Shown here in pieces: positions 42,734-51,668 of a DNA stretch of 64,000 bases (its first letter is position 1; each line of letters opens with the position of its first letter). Source of the stretch: Candidatus Bipolaricaulota bacterium. GTDB taxonomy: Bacteria; Bipolaricaulota; Bipolaricaulia; RBG-16-55-9; DRXL01. The notes under the pieces are model-generated. The model ran no database searches. It worked only from the letters and a program-made list of their open reading frames with translations, and was not told where the DNA came from. The position numbers were made by a program, and so were the translations under genes. Where the stretch lies: NCBI GenBank assembly GCA_025060395.1, contig JANXCC010000002.1, positions 166,234 through 230,233 of the forward strand, given 5' to 3'.

Positions 42734-44019
42734 AGCCATGGCTTTCTCTTCTTGGTGCTCTTGGTGTTCTCGTGAGCGGCTGCACGCTGCTGCCATCGAA
42801 GCCGGGCGCAGTCATCGATGGCCTAATGGTAACGCTTAGGGTGAACTATGCGGCGCGGATCGCGCGCGTCTTGCAAGGGGAGCCCGTTCGGCTCGCTCTT
42901 GAGGTCGTCGCCCGCAATCGGGCTCGAACAATCGTACTGACTCGACGTCCAGCGTACGATTTCGTCGTCACGACGCAGGGGGGCATGGAGGTCTGGCGCT
43001 GGTCTCACGGGAAGACTATCGAAGAGATTCATAAAGATATGGAAGTCTGGAATTGGCAAAGCTCGTTTGATCCTCGAGGTACATGGGACTAGCGCGATCT
43101 CGATGGCGTCCCTGTCCCGCCAGGCACTTACTGGGCTCAAGGGATGCTCTACACTGACATAGGGATTTTAAAGTCTCAGAAAGTTGAGATGCGCATTCGG
43201 CAGGGCTCGCCGCTGCGACTCGAACTCGAGATCCCTTCTCAAGTCCCTCTCGCTCTGCGTGGGGAGGGTTACTGGAAGCTAGGGCAGCCGATCCTGCTCA
43301 CCGTGAAGCTCAGAAACGTCGCAGAACGATCAGTAGAGCTGACACTACTGGGACGCCCTGCTTACGACTTTATCGTGACGACAGACTACGGCCGAAGAGA
43401 AGTCTGGCGGTGGTCGCACGGGCACGTAATCCAAGAGATCGCGGAGATCCGGCGTCTCGCTCCGTGGGAGGCCTTAGAGTTTTCTGTTGAATGGGATCAG
43501 CGCGACAGCTCGGGAAATCTCATTAAGCCAGGACGCTACTGTGTGCGTGGGATGGTCTTTGTAGACCCAGCGGTCGAGGACCAGCCCGTTAGCTGTCTGG
43601 CGATTGGGCGAGGGCTTCCGCTGGAGCTCGTGATGGAGGTGCCGGAGCGAGTCAAGGCTGGCCAAGACGTGCCGATTATCTGGAGGATCGCCAACGTCAG
43701 TGCCTGTCCTGTCAGCTTGATCAATCTTTGGCTAGATTTCTCTGTGACTACCCTTGACGGTGTCGTGATCGTGTCCCGCGCGTCAAGAAGATGGTGGCGG
43801 TATCCGATCCCCATCAAGCCGGTTCTAGACGAAAGCGTCATCACGCTTCAGCCCGGTGAGGCTAAGGAATTTGAGGGCGTGTGGGATCAGCTCGATGACG
43901 AAGACTATCAGATAGAACCTGGGGTCTACCTAGTGCAGGGATTCGCGTGGGCAACTCAAGAGACTGAGGCACCAGATGTCCTGCAGAGCGTGCCTCAGCG
44001 TCTTATCGTCGAGCCGTAG
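42730..44019 (+). pseudogene. lipoprotein with three BsuPI-like repeats, interrupted by an in-frame amber stop
   Basis: The ORFs 42730..43092 and 43144..44019 are in the same frame and separated only by TAG at 43090-43092. Read through, they give one protein of about 430 residues. It has a lipoprotein signal ('LGVLVSGC') and three Ig-like domains of the intracellular proteinase inhibitor (BsuPI) type. Repeat 1 has 'RPAYDFVVTTQGGMEVWRWS' and repeat 2 'RPAYDFIVTTDYGRREVWRW'. Repeat 2 reads 'WDQRDSSG' where repeat 1 reads 'WD-stop-RDLDG', so the stop replaces a Gln codon (CAG to TAG). The downstream half alone would lack a signal. It is coupled to mscS through TTGA. A recent nonsense mutation or a read error are both possible. 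Confidence 0.8.
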
Positions 44020-44718
44020 CTAAGCTGTGCCCAGATAGACTTTTTGGACGCGTTCATCAGCGCGGAATTCGTCGGGCGTCCCCTCTTTGACGATCACGCC
44101 TGTCTCTAGTAGATAGATCCTATGGGCATTCGCAAGCGCAAACGGCACGTTCTGCTCTGCGAGCAAGATGGTAACGCCGGAATTGTTGATCTGTTTGAGC
44201 GCTTCGGCAATGACTTTTCTCATGATGGGGGCAAGCCCCAACGTTGGCTCGTCCAAGAGCAAGAGTTCTGGGCGGCCCATTAGCGCTCGCCCGATCGCAA
44301 GCATTTGTTGCTCACCCCCGGAGAGCGTCCGTGCTGTCTGTCTCTCGCGTTGTCGCAAAATGGGGAAGAGCTGATAGATCTTCTCTAACTCGCTCTCGGG
44401 ATCAAAGTGCTTCAGGCGAAACGCGCCCATTAACAAATTGTCCTTGACGCTCATATCTGGGAAGAGATGGCGTCCCTCTGGACAGTGGATGATCCCCAAC
44501 TGCACGACCTGCGCGGGATCACGGGGAAGCGGAGCTCCATTAAAGCTGATTCGGCCTTGACCGTCTTTCAGCCCCGAGATCGTGCGCAAGAGCGTCGTCT
44601 TGCCTGCCCCATTAGGCCCAATGATTGAGACGAACTCCCCCGGCAAGACCTTGAGACTGACGTTCTTGAGGACGTGTGCCTTCGCGTAGTAGACGTTGAG
44701 ATCTTCGATGACCAACAC
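44020..44718 (-). CDS. livF: branched-chain amino acid-type ABC transporter ATP-binding protein LivF
   Basis: 232 residues from GTG 44718; the track start at 44823 runs into livG and is rejected. Walker A 'SIIGPNGAGKTTLLRTISG', signature 'TLSGGEQQMLAIGRALMG', Walker B 'LLLLDEPTLGLAPIM' and 'EQNVPFALANAHRIYLLETG' are typical LivF. Its stop codon directly abuts the stop of the BsuPI gene on the other strand with no base between. Confidence 0.95.
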   Translation of the reverse strand: MLVIEDLNVYYAKAHVLKNVSLKVLPGEFVSIIGPNGAGKTTLLRTISGLKDGQGRISFNGAPLPRDPAQVVQLGIIHCPEGRHLFPDMSVKDNLLMGAFRLKHFDPESELEKIYQLFPILRQRERQTARTLSGGEQQMLAIGRALMGRPELLLLDEPTLGLAPIMRKVIAEALKQINNSGVTILLAEQNVPFALANAHRIYLLETGVIVKEGTPDEFRADERVQKVYLGTA

Positions 44719-44719
44719 G

Positions 44720-45472
44720 TTAGAAACCACCACCAGCGAGATAGGCTTCTTGGACTTGAGGGTTGCGCGCCACTTCTTCAGGGGTTCCCTCGGCGATCTT
44801 CTCCCCAAAACAGAGCACGACAATCCTATCGGCCAGGCGCATCACCCCTCGCATATTGTGATCGACCAAGATGATCGTTTGGCCTTCGTCCCGAAGGCTC
44901 GCGATTAAGTGAGAGATCTCGTCGACTTCCCCCGAAGAGAGCCCAGCGAAGGGCTCATCTAAGAGCAGGAGCTCTGGATCGGTACCGATGGCCCGGGCTA
45001 ATTCGAGGCGTCTTAGTCCTCCTTGGGGGAGCATCCCGGGAAGCTCCTCGCGACAGATACAGCGATCTTCGTTTGGAGAGTGTTCGCACAAGCCGGTGCG
45101 CGCGCAGCTCTGTAGCGTCTTGGGGGCTGGATCAGGCGCGCGGATGAAGATCTCATTAGGGATTGCAGCGATCTCGACGTTCTCATAGACAGTCTTTCGT
45201 GGGAAGTACTGAGCGATCTGGAAGACCCGGGCGATCCCCGCGTCGACAATCTTATACGTCGGCCAATGGGTGATCTCTTGGCTTTTGAAAAAGATACGAC
45301 CTCGATCGGGCTTGAGCGTTCCCATGATGAGATTGAAGACGGTGCTCTTGCCCGCACCGTTGGGCCCAATCAGCCCGACGATCTCCCCAGGCTCGACCCG
45401 AAACGATACGTCTTTGACGGCCATCAAGCCTCCAAACGACTTACGCACGTTCTCTACACGTAAGAGTGCCAT
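44720..45472 (-). CDS. livG: LivG-type ABC transporter ATP-binding protein with a four-cysteine segment
   Basis: 250 residues from ATG 45472 with SD GAGGAG; the 78-residue upstream extension in the track is out of the gene. Walker A 'GLIGPNGAGKSTVFNLIMG', Q-loop 'ARVFQIAQYFPRKTVYENV', Walker B 'LLLLDEPFAGLSSGE' and 'VDHNMRGVMRLADRIVVL' are normal. The helical subdomain is not: it is shorter than in E. coli LivG, carries C-x5-C-x8-C-x-C ('CARTGLCEHSPNEDRCIC'), and the ABC signature reads 'LPQGGLRRLELARAI' instead of LSxGQ. It may bind zinc or an iron-sulfur cluster. It would pair with LivF, whose signature is intact. Confidence 0.9.
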   Translation of the reverse strand: MALLRVENVRKSFGGLMAVKDVSFRVEPGEIVGLIGPNGAGKSTVFNLIMGTLKPDRGRIFFKSQEITHWPTYKIVDAGIARVFQIAQYFPRKTVYENVEIAAIPNEIFIRAPDPAPKTLQSCARTGLCEHSPNEDRCICREELPGMLPQGGLRRLELARAIGTDPELLLLDEPFAGLSSGEVDEISHLIASLRDEGQTIILVDHNMRGVMRLADRIVVLCFGEKIAEGTPEEVARNPQVQEAYLAGGGF

Positions 45473-45483
45473 GGCTTGACTCC

Positions 45484-46491
45484 TCAGCTCGCGTATCGCT
45501 TTTTGCCTCTCCTGAAAAACCCTGTAAGCAGTGGCAGCAGCCCCTGTCGTGCCACGAACAATAAGACAATTAAGAGCGTGAAGAAGATGAAAGTGGCCCA
45601 GCGCTCCACGAACGAGAGCGCCAGCCCCTCTGCGCCGATAGGAAGCTTCCAGTGTGCCACCTCGCGGATGAGTTCTTCCCCTCCGCGTACGAGAAAGCCG
45701 CCCCACAATGCCCCCACAATCGTTCCCATCCCACCAATCACCGATGCCACGATCATCTCAATGGACGTCGTCAGCGACAGCAGCGAGTTAAAGAAGACCG
45801 ATTCGTTGACATGCACGGAGAACGCTCCCCCTAGCCCAACCACACAAGCGCTAACCGCGAATGCAAAGATCTTATATTTGGCTACATTGATCCCTGCAGC
45901 TTCGACGGCTTCTTCGTTCTCACGGATCGCTTCCAAGATCTTCCCAATACGCGAGGTGCTCAGCCAGATTAAAAGGAGCCCTACCCCTGTCATTAAGGCC
46001 CATAGGGCATAATAGTTACAGTACTGATTAGCTTTGTAATCTAAGAAGGGGCACAGGGCAGCTACTCCAAATTTCCCGAGTTCGCCTCCCGTCCAATCTG
46101 CTAAGATGATCACCAATCGTGCGGTGGCGAGGGGCAAGATCAACGTGATCAGGGAGAAATAGGGGCCACGCAGGCGCAGCGCCGGCACGCTAAACATGAG
46201 GCCCGCTAGCACAGCCATCGCTACCCCCAGGAGAATCGTGGCCCAGATGGGCCATCTTAAGTAGAGATTGAGTAGCCCTGTCGTATACCCGGAGACCGCC
46301 ACAAAGAATATATGCCCGAAGCTGATCTGCCCTGTCATCCCTGATAGAATATCCCAACCCATCGCGTAGATGGCGAAGATCTGAGCGTAGGTGATGGTTG
46401 TCATCCATTTCGCGGGGAGAAATGGCCCGATGATCGCAATCACGATGACCGTCGCTCCTAGGAGGCTCAACCGCAGCGCGCGAGTGCTCAT
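45484..46491 (-). CDS. livM: branched-chain amino acid-type ABC transporter permease LivM
   Basis: 335 residues from ATG 46491 (SD GGAGG; ATGA overlap with livH). About nine membrane helices. 'MGWDILSGMTGQISFGHIFFVAVSGYTTGLL' (part diagnostic), 'FSVPALRLRGPYFSLITLILPLA' and 'GGMGTIVGALWGGFLVRGGEE' are LivM signatures. It forms the heterodimeric pore with LivH. Confidence 0.94.
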   Translation of the reverse strand: MSTRALRLSLLGATVIVIAIIGPFLPAKWMTTITYAQIFAIYAMGWDILSGMTGQISFGHIFFVAVSGYTTGLLNLYLRWPIWATILLGVAMAVLAGLMFSVPALRLRGPYFSLITLILPLATARLVIILADWTGGELGKFGVAALCPFLDYKANQYCNYYALWALMTGVGLLLIWLSTSRIGKILEAIRENEEAVEAAGINVAKYKIFAFAVSACVVGLGGAFSVHVNESVFFNSLLSLTTSIEMIVASVIGGMGTIVGALWGGFLVRGGEELIREVAHWKLPIGAEGLALSFVERWATFIFFTLLIVLLFVARQGLLPLLTGFFRRGKKRYAS

Positions 46492-47402
46492 TCGGTCCTC
46501 CCACTGAATAGCCCTTGGGGCTTGATGAACAAGATAGCAATCAAGACCAACAGCGACGAGACCCCCACCCACGACGACCCTAGAAACTCAAAGCACCGAA
46601 AAGAGAAACAGACTCGGATCGAGGGCGAATACGTCATGAGTACTTCTAAAAGCCCGATCAAATACGCCGCGACGATCGATCCCTTCAAGCTCCCCAAGCC
46701 GCCTACGACGACTATCGCGAAGCTGATAATCAACGGATCGCGCCACATGAACGGGTCGATCTTCACCCACGAAGCGAAGAAGACTCCGGCGATCCCAGCT
46801 AGCGCTCCCGAGATGGCCCAGGTGAGCGTATAGACCTTCTTCACGTCGATGCCCACCAAGGCTGCACCTTCGTGGTCTTGGGCGGTCGCCAATATAACTC
46901 TTCCCCAACGCGCCCGGTGCACAAAGAGCCAAAAGAGAATGATCGCCAGCCATGACGCCCCAAACGCGATGATTCGGTTGGTGATCACTGTGGTCTTGTG
47001 GATCTCGATGCTCCCGCTGATAAACGGTGCCAGCAGCTGGGTATTGGTGGTGAAGAAGATCTTGATGAGCTCTTCGATGATTAGGGCACAAGCGAGCGTG
47101 GCGATCAACGTGGCGATGGAAGAGCGCTGGACATGGCGCACAATCCCATGGTAGAAGACTATCCCCAACAGCGTGCAGACGGCGACAGCCAGCACAAAAG
47201 CGCTGTAGAGATCCCACCGCAGATGTTGTTGGGCAAACCAAGCCGTGTACGCTCCGACCATCAAGAACGCCCCGTAGGCCAAGTTTAACACCCTAGCCAC
47301 CCCGAAGATCAGGGTAAACCCCAAAGCTACGAGGGCATAGAGGGCGCTCATCAAGACCGAGTAGATGACAATTCGCTCCGCGATGATGAGAGCTTGGTCC
47401 AT
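46488..47402 (-). CDS. livH: branched-chain amino acid-type ABC transporter permease LivH
   Basis: 304 residues, about eight membrane helices. 'ALYALVALGFTLIFGVARVLNLAYGAFLMVGAY' (the GFTLIFG-VLNLAYG part is the family signature), 'AQDHEGAALVGIDVKKVYTLTWAISGALAGIAG' and 'FAIVVVGGLGSLKGSIVAAYLIGLLE'. It lies 65 nt downstream of the binding-protein gene, with palindrome R6 in the gap. Confidence 0.94.
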   Translation of the reverse strand: MDQALIIAERIVIYSVLMSALYALVALGFTLIFGVARVLNLAYGAFLMVGAYTAWFAQQHLRWDLYSAFVLAVAVCTLLGIVFYHGIVRHVQRSSIATLIATLACALIIEELIKIFFTTNTQLLAPFISGSIEIHKTTVITNRIIAFGASWLAIILFWLFVHRARWGRVILATAQDHEGAALVGIDVKKVYTLTWAISGALAGIAGVFFASWVKIDPFMWRDPLIISFAIVVVGGLGSLKGSIVAAYLIGLLEVLMTYSPSIRVCFSFRCFEFLGSSWVGVSSLLVLIAILFIKPQGLFSGRTE

Positions 47403-47431
47403 AGTGGTGGCGGTCGAGCTCTCGCCTACAG

Positions 47432-47476
47432 CTCCCCTAGGTCGCTAGGAGGAGAGAAGGGAGGCCCTCATCCCGC
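47432..47476. repeat. palindromic element R6 between livK and livH
   Basis: Stem CTCCCCTAG-GTCG-CTAGGAGGAG with one mismatch, followed by GGCCCTCATCCC. It shares the core TAGGTCGCTA with R5 (28259). The CCCTCATCCC part contains the livK stop codon. Both R5 and R6 sit between a binding-protein gene and its permease gene. Confidence 0.55.
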
Positions 47477-48916
47477 AAAGCATTTGGCGACACTGCGCGT
47501 GAACGCCTGCCACGCTTCAAACCGCCCGCCCTTCGGCTTGCCCTTCTTCTTCCATTCGTCGACAGCGGCGCGATACTCCGCTGCGGCTTTGCTGATACAC
47601 GCATCGATGCTGATGGGACGGCCCTCTCCATCCGAGCGCAGACGATACTGCTTAGGCCAGATCACAACACGCAAGGGATCTTTCTGAGGATTAGCCTTCA
47701 ACGGATCTCTGGCCAGAGTCGTCCACAAGACCCACTTGGCCACGACATACTCTGGGCCGTACTTGGGGTCGTGAGGGAAGGGATCGTTCTTTCCTTGGAA
47801 CTGAACCCGCCCCACTGTCCCGATATAGTCGGTCTTCTCTAGCTCTTCGACGAGCCTATCGGCGTCCGTGCTGCCCTTGGCCCGGTCAAGTGCTTCTTTT
47901 AAGATAAAGAGCGCATCGTACGTCGTGAACGCTGTGTAGAGTGGGCGGGAGGGAGGAGACTCCCCGTAGCGCTCGGTGTACGCTAAGAAGAACGGGAGCG
48001 TCTTTGGGGTGATGGGCGTCTCGCCGGTGGCAGCGTCCGCGTAGGCATGGCCCATGACGCGCCCGCCAGTGCTCTTCCAGTACTCGAATGCCTGGCCCTC
48101 CGTGATGATCCCGATGACCGGCGCGTCGACCCTGAGTTCATAGGTCTGGCCCACGAAGGGAATCCCTGGATTGAACGCGAACGCTGGGATGATCGCGTCA
48201 GCCCCGGAGTCACTCACTTGCTGCAAGATCGCGGCGAAGTCTGGGTTGCCCACGGGGAAGTTGATCGCTGTGGCGATCTGGATCCCCGCTTCTGAGGGCA
48301 GGCGTGCCTGCAAGATCTTGAGAAAATCTCGGCCGAAGTTGCTGTCCTCCATGACCAGCGCAACCTTCTCCACCCCAAGTTCCTCTCTCATCAAGCCCTT
48401 GGCCATGATTGCGGCGTCTTGGCCGAGGACCTCGGTGTTGAACATCAATCGGAAGTAATACTTATATCTCTCGTAATCGCTCTTGACGAGTTCGCTGAAC
48501 TGCTTCCCGCTGGTGCCTGTATTTAAGAAGGGCCTCTTCAGCCGGGCTAGTGAGGGCATGATCCCCATGACGGCTTCATCGAGGAAGCCCCCGACGATGA
48601 CCTGAGCGCCCTTCTCGACCAATTCTTCAAAGGCTGCCCGGGCCACATCGCCCCGTAAGACTTGGTCGTCCCGAATGAGTCCCTCCATAGTGAGCTTTGG
48701 TGGTGGCAGCTTCTTTTCGTCGACTAGTTTGTTGATCTCTTCTAGGGCAAGCTGAGCCCCGCGCACCATAGCGCGTCCCACGTCTAGGAGATCAATGGGA
48801 CCGATCAGACCGACCTTCACCGGCGGCTGTTGGCCCCACCCCCACACCGATCTCAGCGTCAGCGCTCCTGCCCCAACGCTAAGCGCCTTCAAAAACAGAC
48901 GACGATTCATCCTCAT
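47468..48916 (-). CDS. LivK-type ABC transporter solute-binding protein with a Tat-like signal
   Basis: 482 residues, longer than E. coli LivK (about 370). The N-terminus 'MNRRLFLKALSVGAGALTL' has a twin-arginine motif followed by a hydrophobic segment, so export folded through Tat is likely. 'VKVGLIGPIDLLDVGRAMVRGAQLALEEIN', 'AALVMEDSNFGRDF'-type segments ('KVALVMEDSNFGRDFLKILQ') and 'YTAFTTYDALFILKEALDRAKG' match periplasmic-binding fold type I. The ligand is unknown; the enzymes next door suggest a carboxylate or aromatic acid rather than leucine. Confidence 0.92.
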   Translation of the reverse strand: MRMNRRLFLKALSVGAGALTLRSVWGWGQQPPVKVGLIGPIDLLDVGRAMVRGAQLALEEINKLVDEKKLPPPKLTMEGLIRDDQVLRGDVARAAFEELVEKGAQVIVGGFLDEAVMGIMPSLARLKRPFLNTGTSGKQFSELVKSDYERYKYYFRLMFNTEVLGQDAAIMAKGLMREELGVEKVALVMEDSNFGRDFLKILQARLPSEAGIQIATAINFPVGNPDFAAILQQVSDSGADAIIPAFAFNPGIPFVGQTYELRVDAPVIGIITEGQAFEYWKSTGGRVMGHAYADAATGETPITPKTLPFFLAYTERYGESPPSRPLYTAFTTYDALFILKEALDRAKGSTDADRLVEELEKTDYIGTVGRVQFQGKNDPFPHDPKYGPEYVVAKWVLWTTLARDPLKANPQKDPLRVVIWPKQYRLRSDGEGRPISIDACISKAAAEYRAAVDEWKKKGKPKGGRFEAWQAFTRSVAKCFAG

Positions 48917-48947
48917 AGCTCGTCCTCCTCCGGCACTCTATTTGTTT

Positions 48948-48977
48948 ATCTTAGCTGTTTGATAAGGGCTTGTGCAA
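48948..48977 (-). promoter_or_regulatory. promoter of the liv operon
   Basis: Minus strand TTGCAC (48972-48977), 18 bp, TAAGAT (48948-48953). It begins 2 nt after the stop of the upstream enolase-family gene, so the liv genes can be transcribed apart from or with that operon. Confidence 0.55.
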
Positions 48978-48978
48978 G

Positions 48979-50106
48979 TCAGCCCTTGGCGTAGCGCGCA
49001 ATTGCGCTCTCGTCAAGCTCGACTCCAAGCCCTGGCCCCGACGGAACGGTGATATACCCATCAGCGTCGATCATCAACGGCTTCTTCAAGAAGAAATCTC
49101 GAGCTTGCGGAGTCCATCCCGGCGGCTCGTAGGGGAACTCAGCCCACTCGCAGTTGGGGCTTGCGCCCATCACGTGAAGGTTCGCAGCTAAGCCCAAGCC
49201 GTTGGTCCACGTATGAGGGGCGATACGTAGCCCCCAGGCTTCCGCCATAGCCGCGATCTTTCTCGCTGTGAGAATCCCGCCGGAGAGGATGGCGTCTGGT
49301 TGCAGAATATCTAACGACTGATTGAGAATCAACTCGCGGAACTCATGAAGATCTGAGTTCATCTCACCTCCGGCAAGCGCAATGCCCACTCGTCGACGGA
49401 GCAGCCGATAGCCATGGTAGTCGTTCTTCTCCAATGGCTCCTCGAGCCAGAGCACTCCTAGCTCTTTGAGTTCTTCGGCGATGCGCTGCGCCGTGGCCAA
49501 GTCCCACTGTGGGGCTTCGCCCAAGCCGGCTACGCGCCAGCCCATGTTCGCATCCACCATCAAGTCTATCTTTGGGAAATGCTCGCGCACCGCGCGCGCG
49601 ACTTTCAGATCTTCGCGCCAGTCTAAGCTGTGAAATCGCAACTTCACCGCGCGAAAGCCCAGCTTTTGTATCTGTTCAATATACTCTAAGCGCTCTTCAA
49701 CGCCCTTGAGTTCCCCTGTGCTCGCATAAGCCTTGATGCGTTCTTGATAGCCCCCCAAAAGCTTATAGACCGGAACATTCAAGGCTTTGCCAATAATGTC
49801 CCACAGCGCTGGCTCGACGTACCATAATCTCAGCCCTAAGAATGTCGCCGAGCGCAAGATCTTTACGATCTCTTCGACGTTGAACGGATCGCACCCCAAC
49901 AAAAACGGCGCCAGCAGCTCGCCAAGCTTTGAGCCCTCTTGCCCGAAGGCGAATCCCGCTGAGTAGCCCTTGATCCCTTCGTCGGTCTCTACAATAACGA
50001 GATTGACCCGATGGAACGCTTGAGGATACCCCGGCAGCCACGCGGGATAGAACGGCTGCTCGAGGGGATACTCTAAGAGCTTTACAGTGACGCTTGTAAT
50101 GCGCAC
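48979..50106 (-). CDS. enolase-superfamily enzyme, mandelate racemase subgroup
   Basis: 375 residues. N-terminal capping domain, then the TIM barrel. Metal ligands: Asp in 'LMVDANMGWRVAGLG', Glu in 'LWLEEPLEKNDYHGYRLL' and Glu in 'ALAGGEMNSDLHEF'. General bases: Lys in 'AVKLRFHSLDW' and the His-Asp pair ('DILQPDAILSGG' and 'RIAPHTWTNGLGLAANLH'). This set belongs to the mandelate racemase/acid-sugar dehydratase subgroup rather than muconate cycloisomerases. The substrate cannot be named. It shares a terminal base with the SCP2-like gene. Confidence 0.88.
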   Translation of the reverse strand: MRITSVTVKLLEYPLEQPFYPAWLPGYPQAFHRVNLVIVETDEGIKGYSAGFAFGQEGSKLGELLAPFLLGCDPFNVEEIVKILRSATFLGLRLWYVEPALWDIIGKALNVPVYKLLGGYQERIKAYASTGELKGVEERLEYIEQIQKLGFRAVKLRFHSLDWREDLKVARAVREHFPKIDLMVDANMGWRVAGLGEAPQWDLATAQRIAEELKELGVLWLEEPLEKNDYHGYRLLRRRVGIALAGGEMNSDLHEFRELILNQSLDILQPDAILSGGILTARKIAAMAEAWGLRIAPHTWTNGLGLAANLHVMGASPNCEWAEFPYEPPGWTPQARDFFLKKPLMIDADGYITVPSGPGLGVELDESAIARYAKG

Positions 50107-50510
50107 TAGAGGTGCACTCCCTTCTCCACCAGGAATTTCTTATAGACTTCGATGGCCTGGGGCATGGTGCGCGTCAGCTGCATAATGCCGCTGACCTTGC
50201 CCTTGGGCTGAATCAGCCTCTTCGTGAACGCGAGCATAGCGTTCTCTTGGCCCGTGTAGAGCTTATGAAAGAGATCGGCCGTGAGCGTCAGAGACGCGCC
50301 CTCTTCCCCGCCAGGGTGAGTCTCACAGATCTGTATCCCCTCGCCACGAGCGTCCACCCAAAAATCTATATCGGGCTGCTTGATGTGAATGCCAATCAGC
50401 ATCTTCAGTGCCGACCAACCCTCGTATATTTCTTGCACATCCTTGAGGCGATTGGCGAACTCCAACACGAACTGTTTGGCTTGTTGCGGATCTGTGTATG
50501 GGAAACCCAT
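50106..50510 (-). CDS. SCP2-like sterol/lipid carrier domain protein
   Basis: 134 residues from ATG 50510; the track start lies in the ADH gene region and is rejected. 'IYEGWSALKMLIGIHIKQPDIDFWVDARGEG' and 'ASLTLTADLFHKLYTGQENAMLAFTKRLIQPKGKVSGIMQLTRTMP' (TADLF-GKVSG core diagnostic) fit stand-alone SCP2-fold proteins. These bind acyl or other hydrophobic ligands in a tunnel. In this operon it may carry a hydrophobic intermediate between the dehydrogenases and the enolase-family enzyme. Confidence 0.75.
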   Translation of the reverse strand: MGFPYTDPQQAKQFVLEFANRLKDVQEIYEGWSALKMLIGIHIKQPDIDFWVDARGEGIQICETHPGGEEGASLTLTADLFHKLYTGQENAMLAFTKRLIQPKGKVSGIMQLTRTMPQAIEVYKKFLVEKGVHL

Positions 50511-50526
50511 AGGCACCCCCCTTACT

Positions 50527-51648
50527 TTACCAGATCTGCTGCACCAGCTCACGCAGCTCTTTAGGACTCGGCTGGCGCGGGTTGAAGAGCACCGAGCCAT
50601 CAGCAAGAGCCAGCTCAGTAATTCTGTCTAGATCGTCCTCTTTCACACCCACGTCCCGCAAGCGCACTGGAACCCCAACTGATTTCATTAATTCCCGCAC
50701 GCGCGCAATTCCCTCGTCAGCTGAAGAGACCCCAAACGCTTGCGCAATCCGTTCGTATTTCTCTCGCCGCGCGTCGAGATTGAATTCCATCACAACTGGC
50801 AACGCCAACGCGCAGCATAGCCCGTGCGGCAGATTATAGATTCCACCCAAAGAATGGGCTATGGCGTGCGCCAGCCCCACCCAGCCGTTATTGAATGCTA
50901 TTCCCGCGATCAACGCAGCGTACGAGAGACTCGCCCGAGCTTCCATATCTGAGCCGTCTTTGACCGCACGGGGTAAGTGCTCAGCAATCAACTTGATCGC
51001 TTGAAGAGCAAGGAGATCGCCCATCGGCTGCGCCGAGATCGAGACTATAGTCTCGATTGCGTGTGTCAGCGCGTCTAATCCTGTGTGTGCCGTCACCGTT
51101 GGCGGCAGAGTCTTCGTCAGCTCGGGGTCTACGAGAGCGAGTGTCGGAGCCAAGTAGCGACTGACCAAGGGCAGTTTCTGTTTGCGCTCCGGCACGGTGA
51201 CCATCGCGATAAAAGTGACTTCGCTGCCGGTGCCTGCGGTCGTGGGGATAGCAATGAGCGGGCCGCACGGGCCAGGCACAGCGTCGTTGCCTTCGTAGTC
51301 TAAGACAGAGCCGCCGTGCGTCTTGACGGCATTTATCGCTTTAGCGCTGTCAATGACGCTACCGCCGCCAATGGCGATGAGCGCATCACGCCCTTGGGCA
51401 AGAGACAAAGCATTCTCGATGCACTGCACTGTCGGGTTCGGAAGAATTCCGTCGTAGACGACATAGTCAAGTCCGGCTAATTGTTCTTCAAGGTGCGCGA
51501 GCAGACCCGCTTGCGCTACCCCCTCGTCGGTGACGACAAGTATGGACTTCCACCCGCGAGTATCAAGCTCTAGGCGCAGATTCCCAAGAGCCCCGATGCC
51601 GAAGAGAATTCGTGTAGGAAGCTCGAAGCTGAAGAAAGTCTCTTGCAT
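50527..51648 (-). CDS. iron-containing alcohol dehydrogenase
   Basis: 373 residues from ATG 51648 (AGGAAG before it). NAD-binding 'GILPNPTVQCIENALSLAQGRDALIAIGGGSVIDSAKAI' (GGGSVID core), metal ligands in 'TAHTGLDALTHAIET' and 'VGLAHAIAHSLGGIYNLPHGLCCALALP' (His motif). It oxidises an alcohol or reduces an aldehyde or ketone with NAD(P). It lies between ALDH and the SCP2 gene in one operon, so alcohol to aldehyde to acid is the expected flow. Confidence 0.94.
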   Translation of the reverse strand: MQETFFSFELPTRILFGIGALGNLRLELDTRGWKSILVVTDEGVAQAGLLAHLEEQLAGLDYVVYDGILPNPTVQCIENALSLAQGRDALIAIGGGSVIDSAKAINAVKTHGGSVLDYEGNDAVPGPCGPLIAIPTTAGTGSEVTFIAMVTVPERKQKLPLVSRYLAPTLALVDPELTKTLPPTVTAHTGLDALTHAIETIVSISAQPMGDLLALQAIKLIAEHLPRAVKDGSDMEARASLSYAALIAGIAFNNGWVGLAHAIAHSLGGIYNLPHGLCCALALPVVMEFNLDARREKYERIAQAFGVSSADEGIARVRELMKSVGVPVRLRDVGVKEDDLDRITELALADGSVLFNPRQPSPKELRELVQQIW

Positions 51649-51668
51649 TGCGCACTTCCTTGTGGGAA

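Noticed and set aside
43090-43092. Recoding of TAG as glutamine or another amino acid
   Set aside because: TAG ends sdhB and other genes normally here and RF1 is encoded in the window, so a genome-wide reassignment is not supported.
45473-45706. N-terminal extension of LivG in the ORF track
   Set aside because: It runs opposite no motif, overlaps livM, and a good SD precedes ATG 45472, where the family's normal N-terminus begins.
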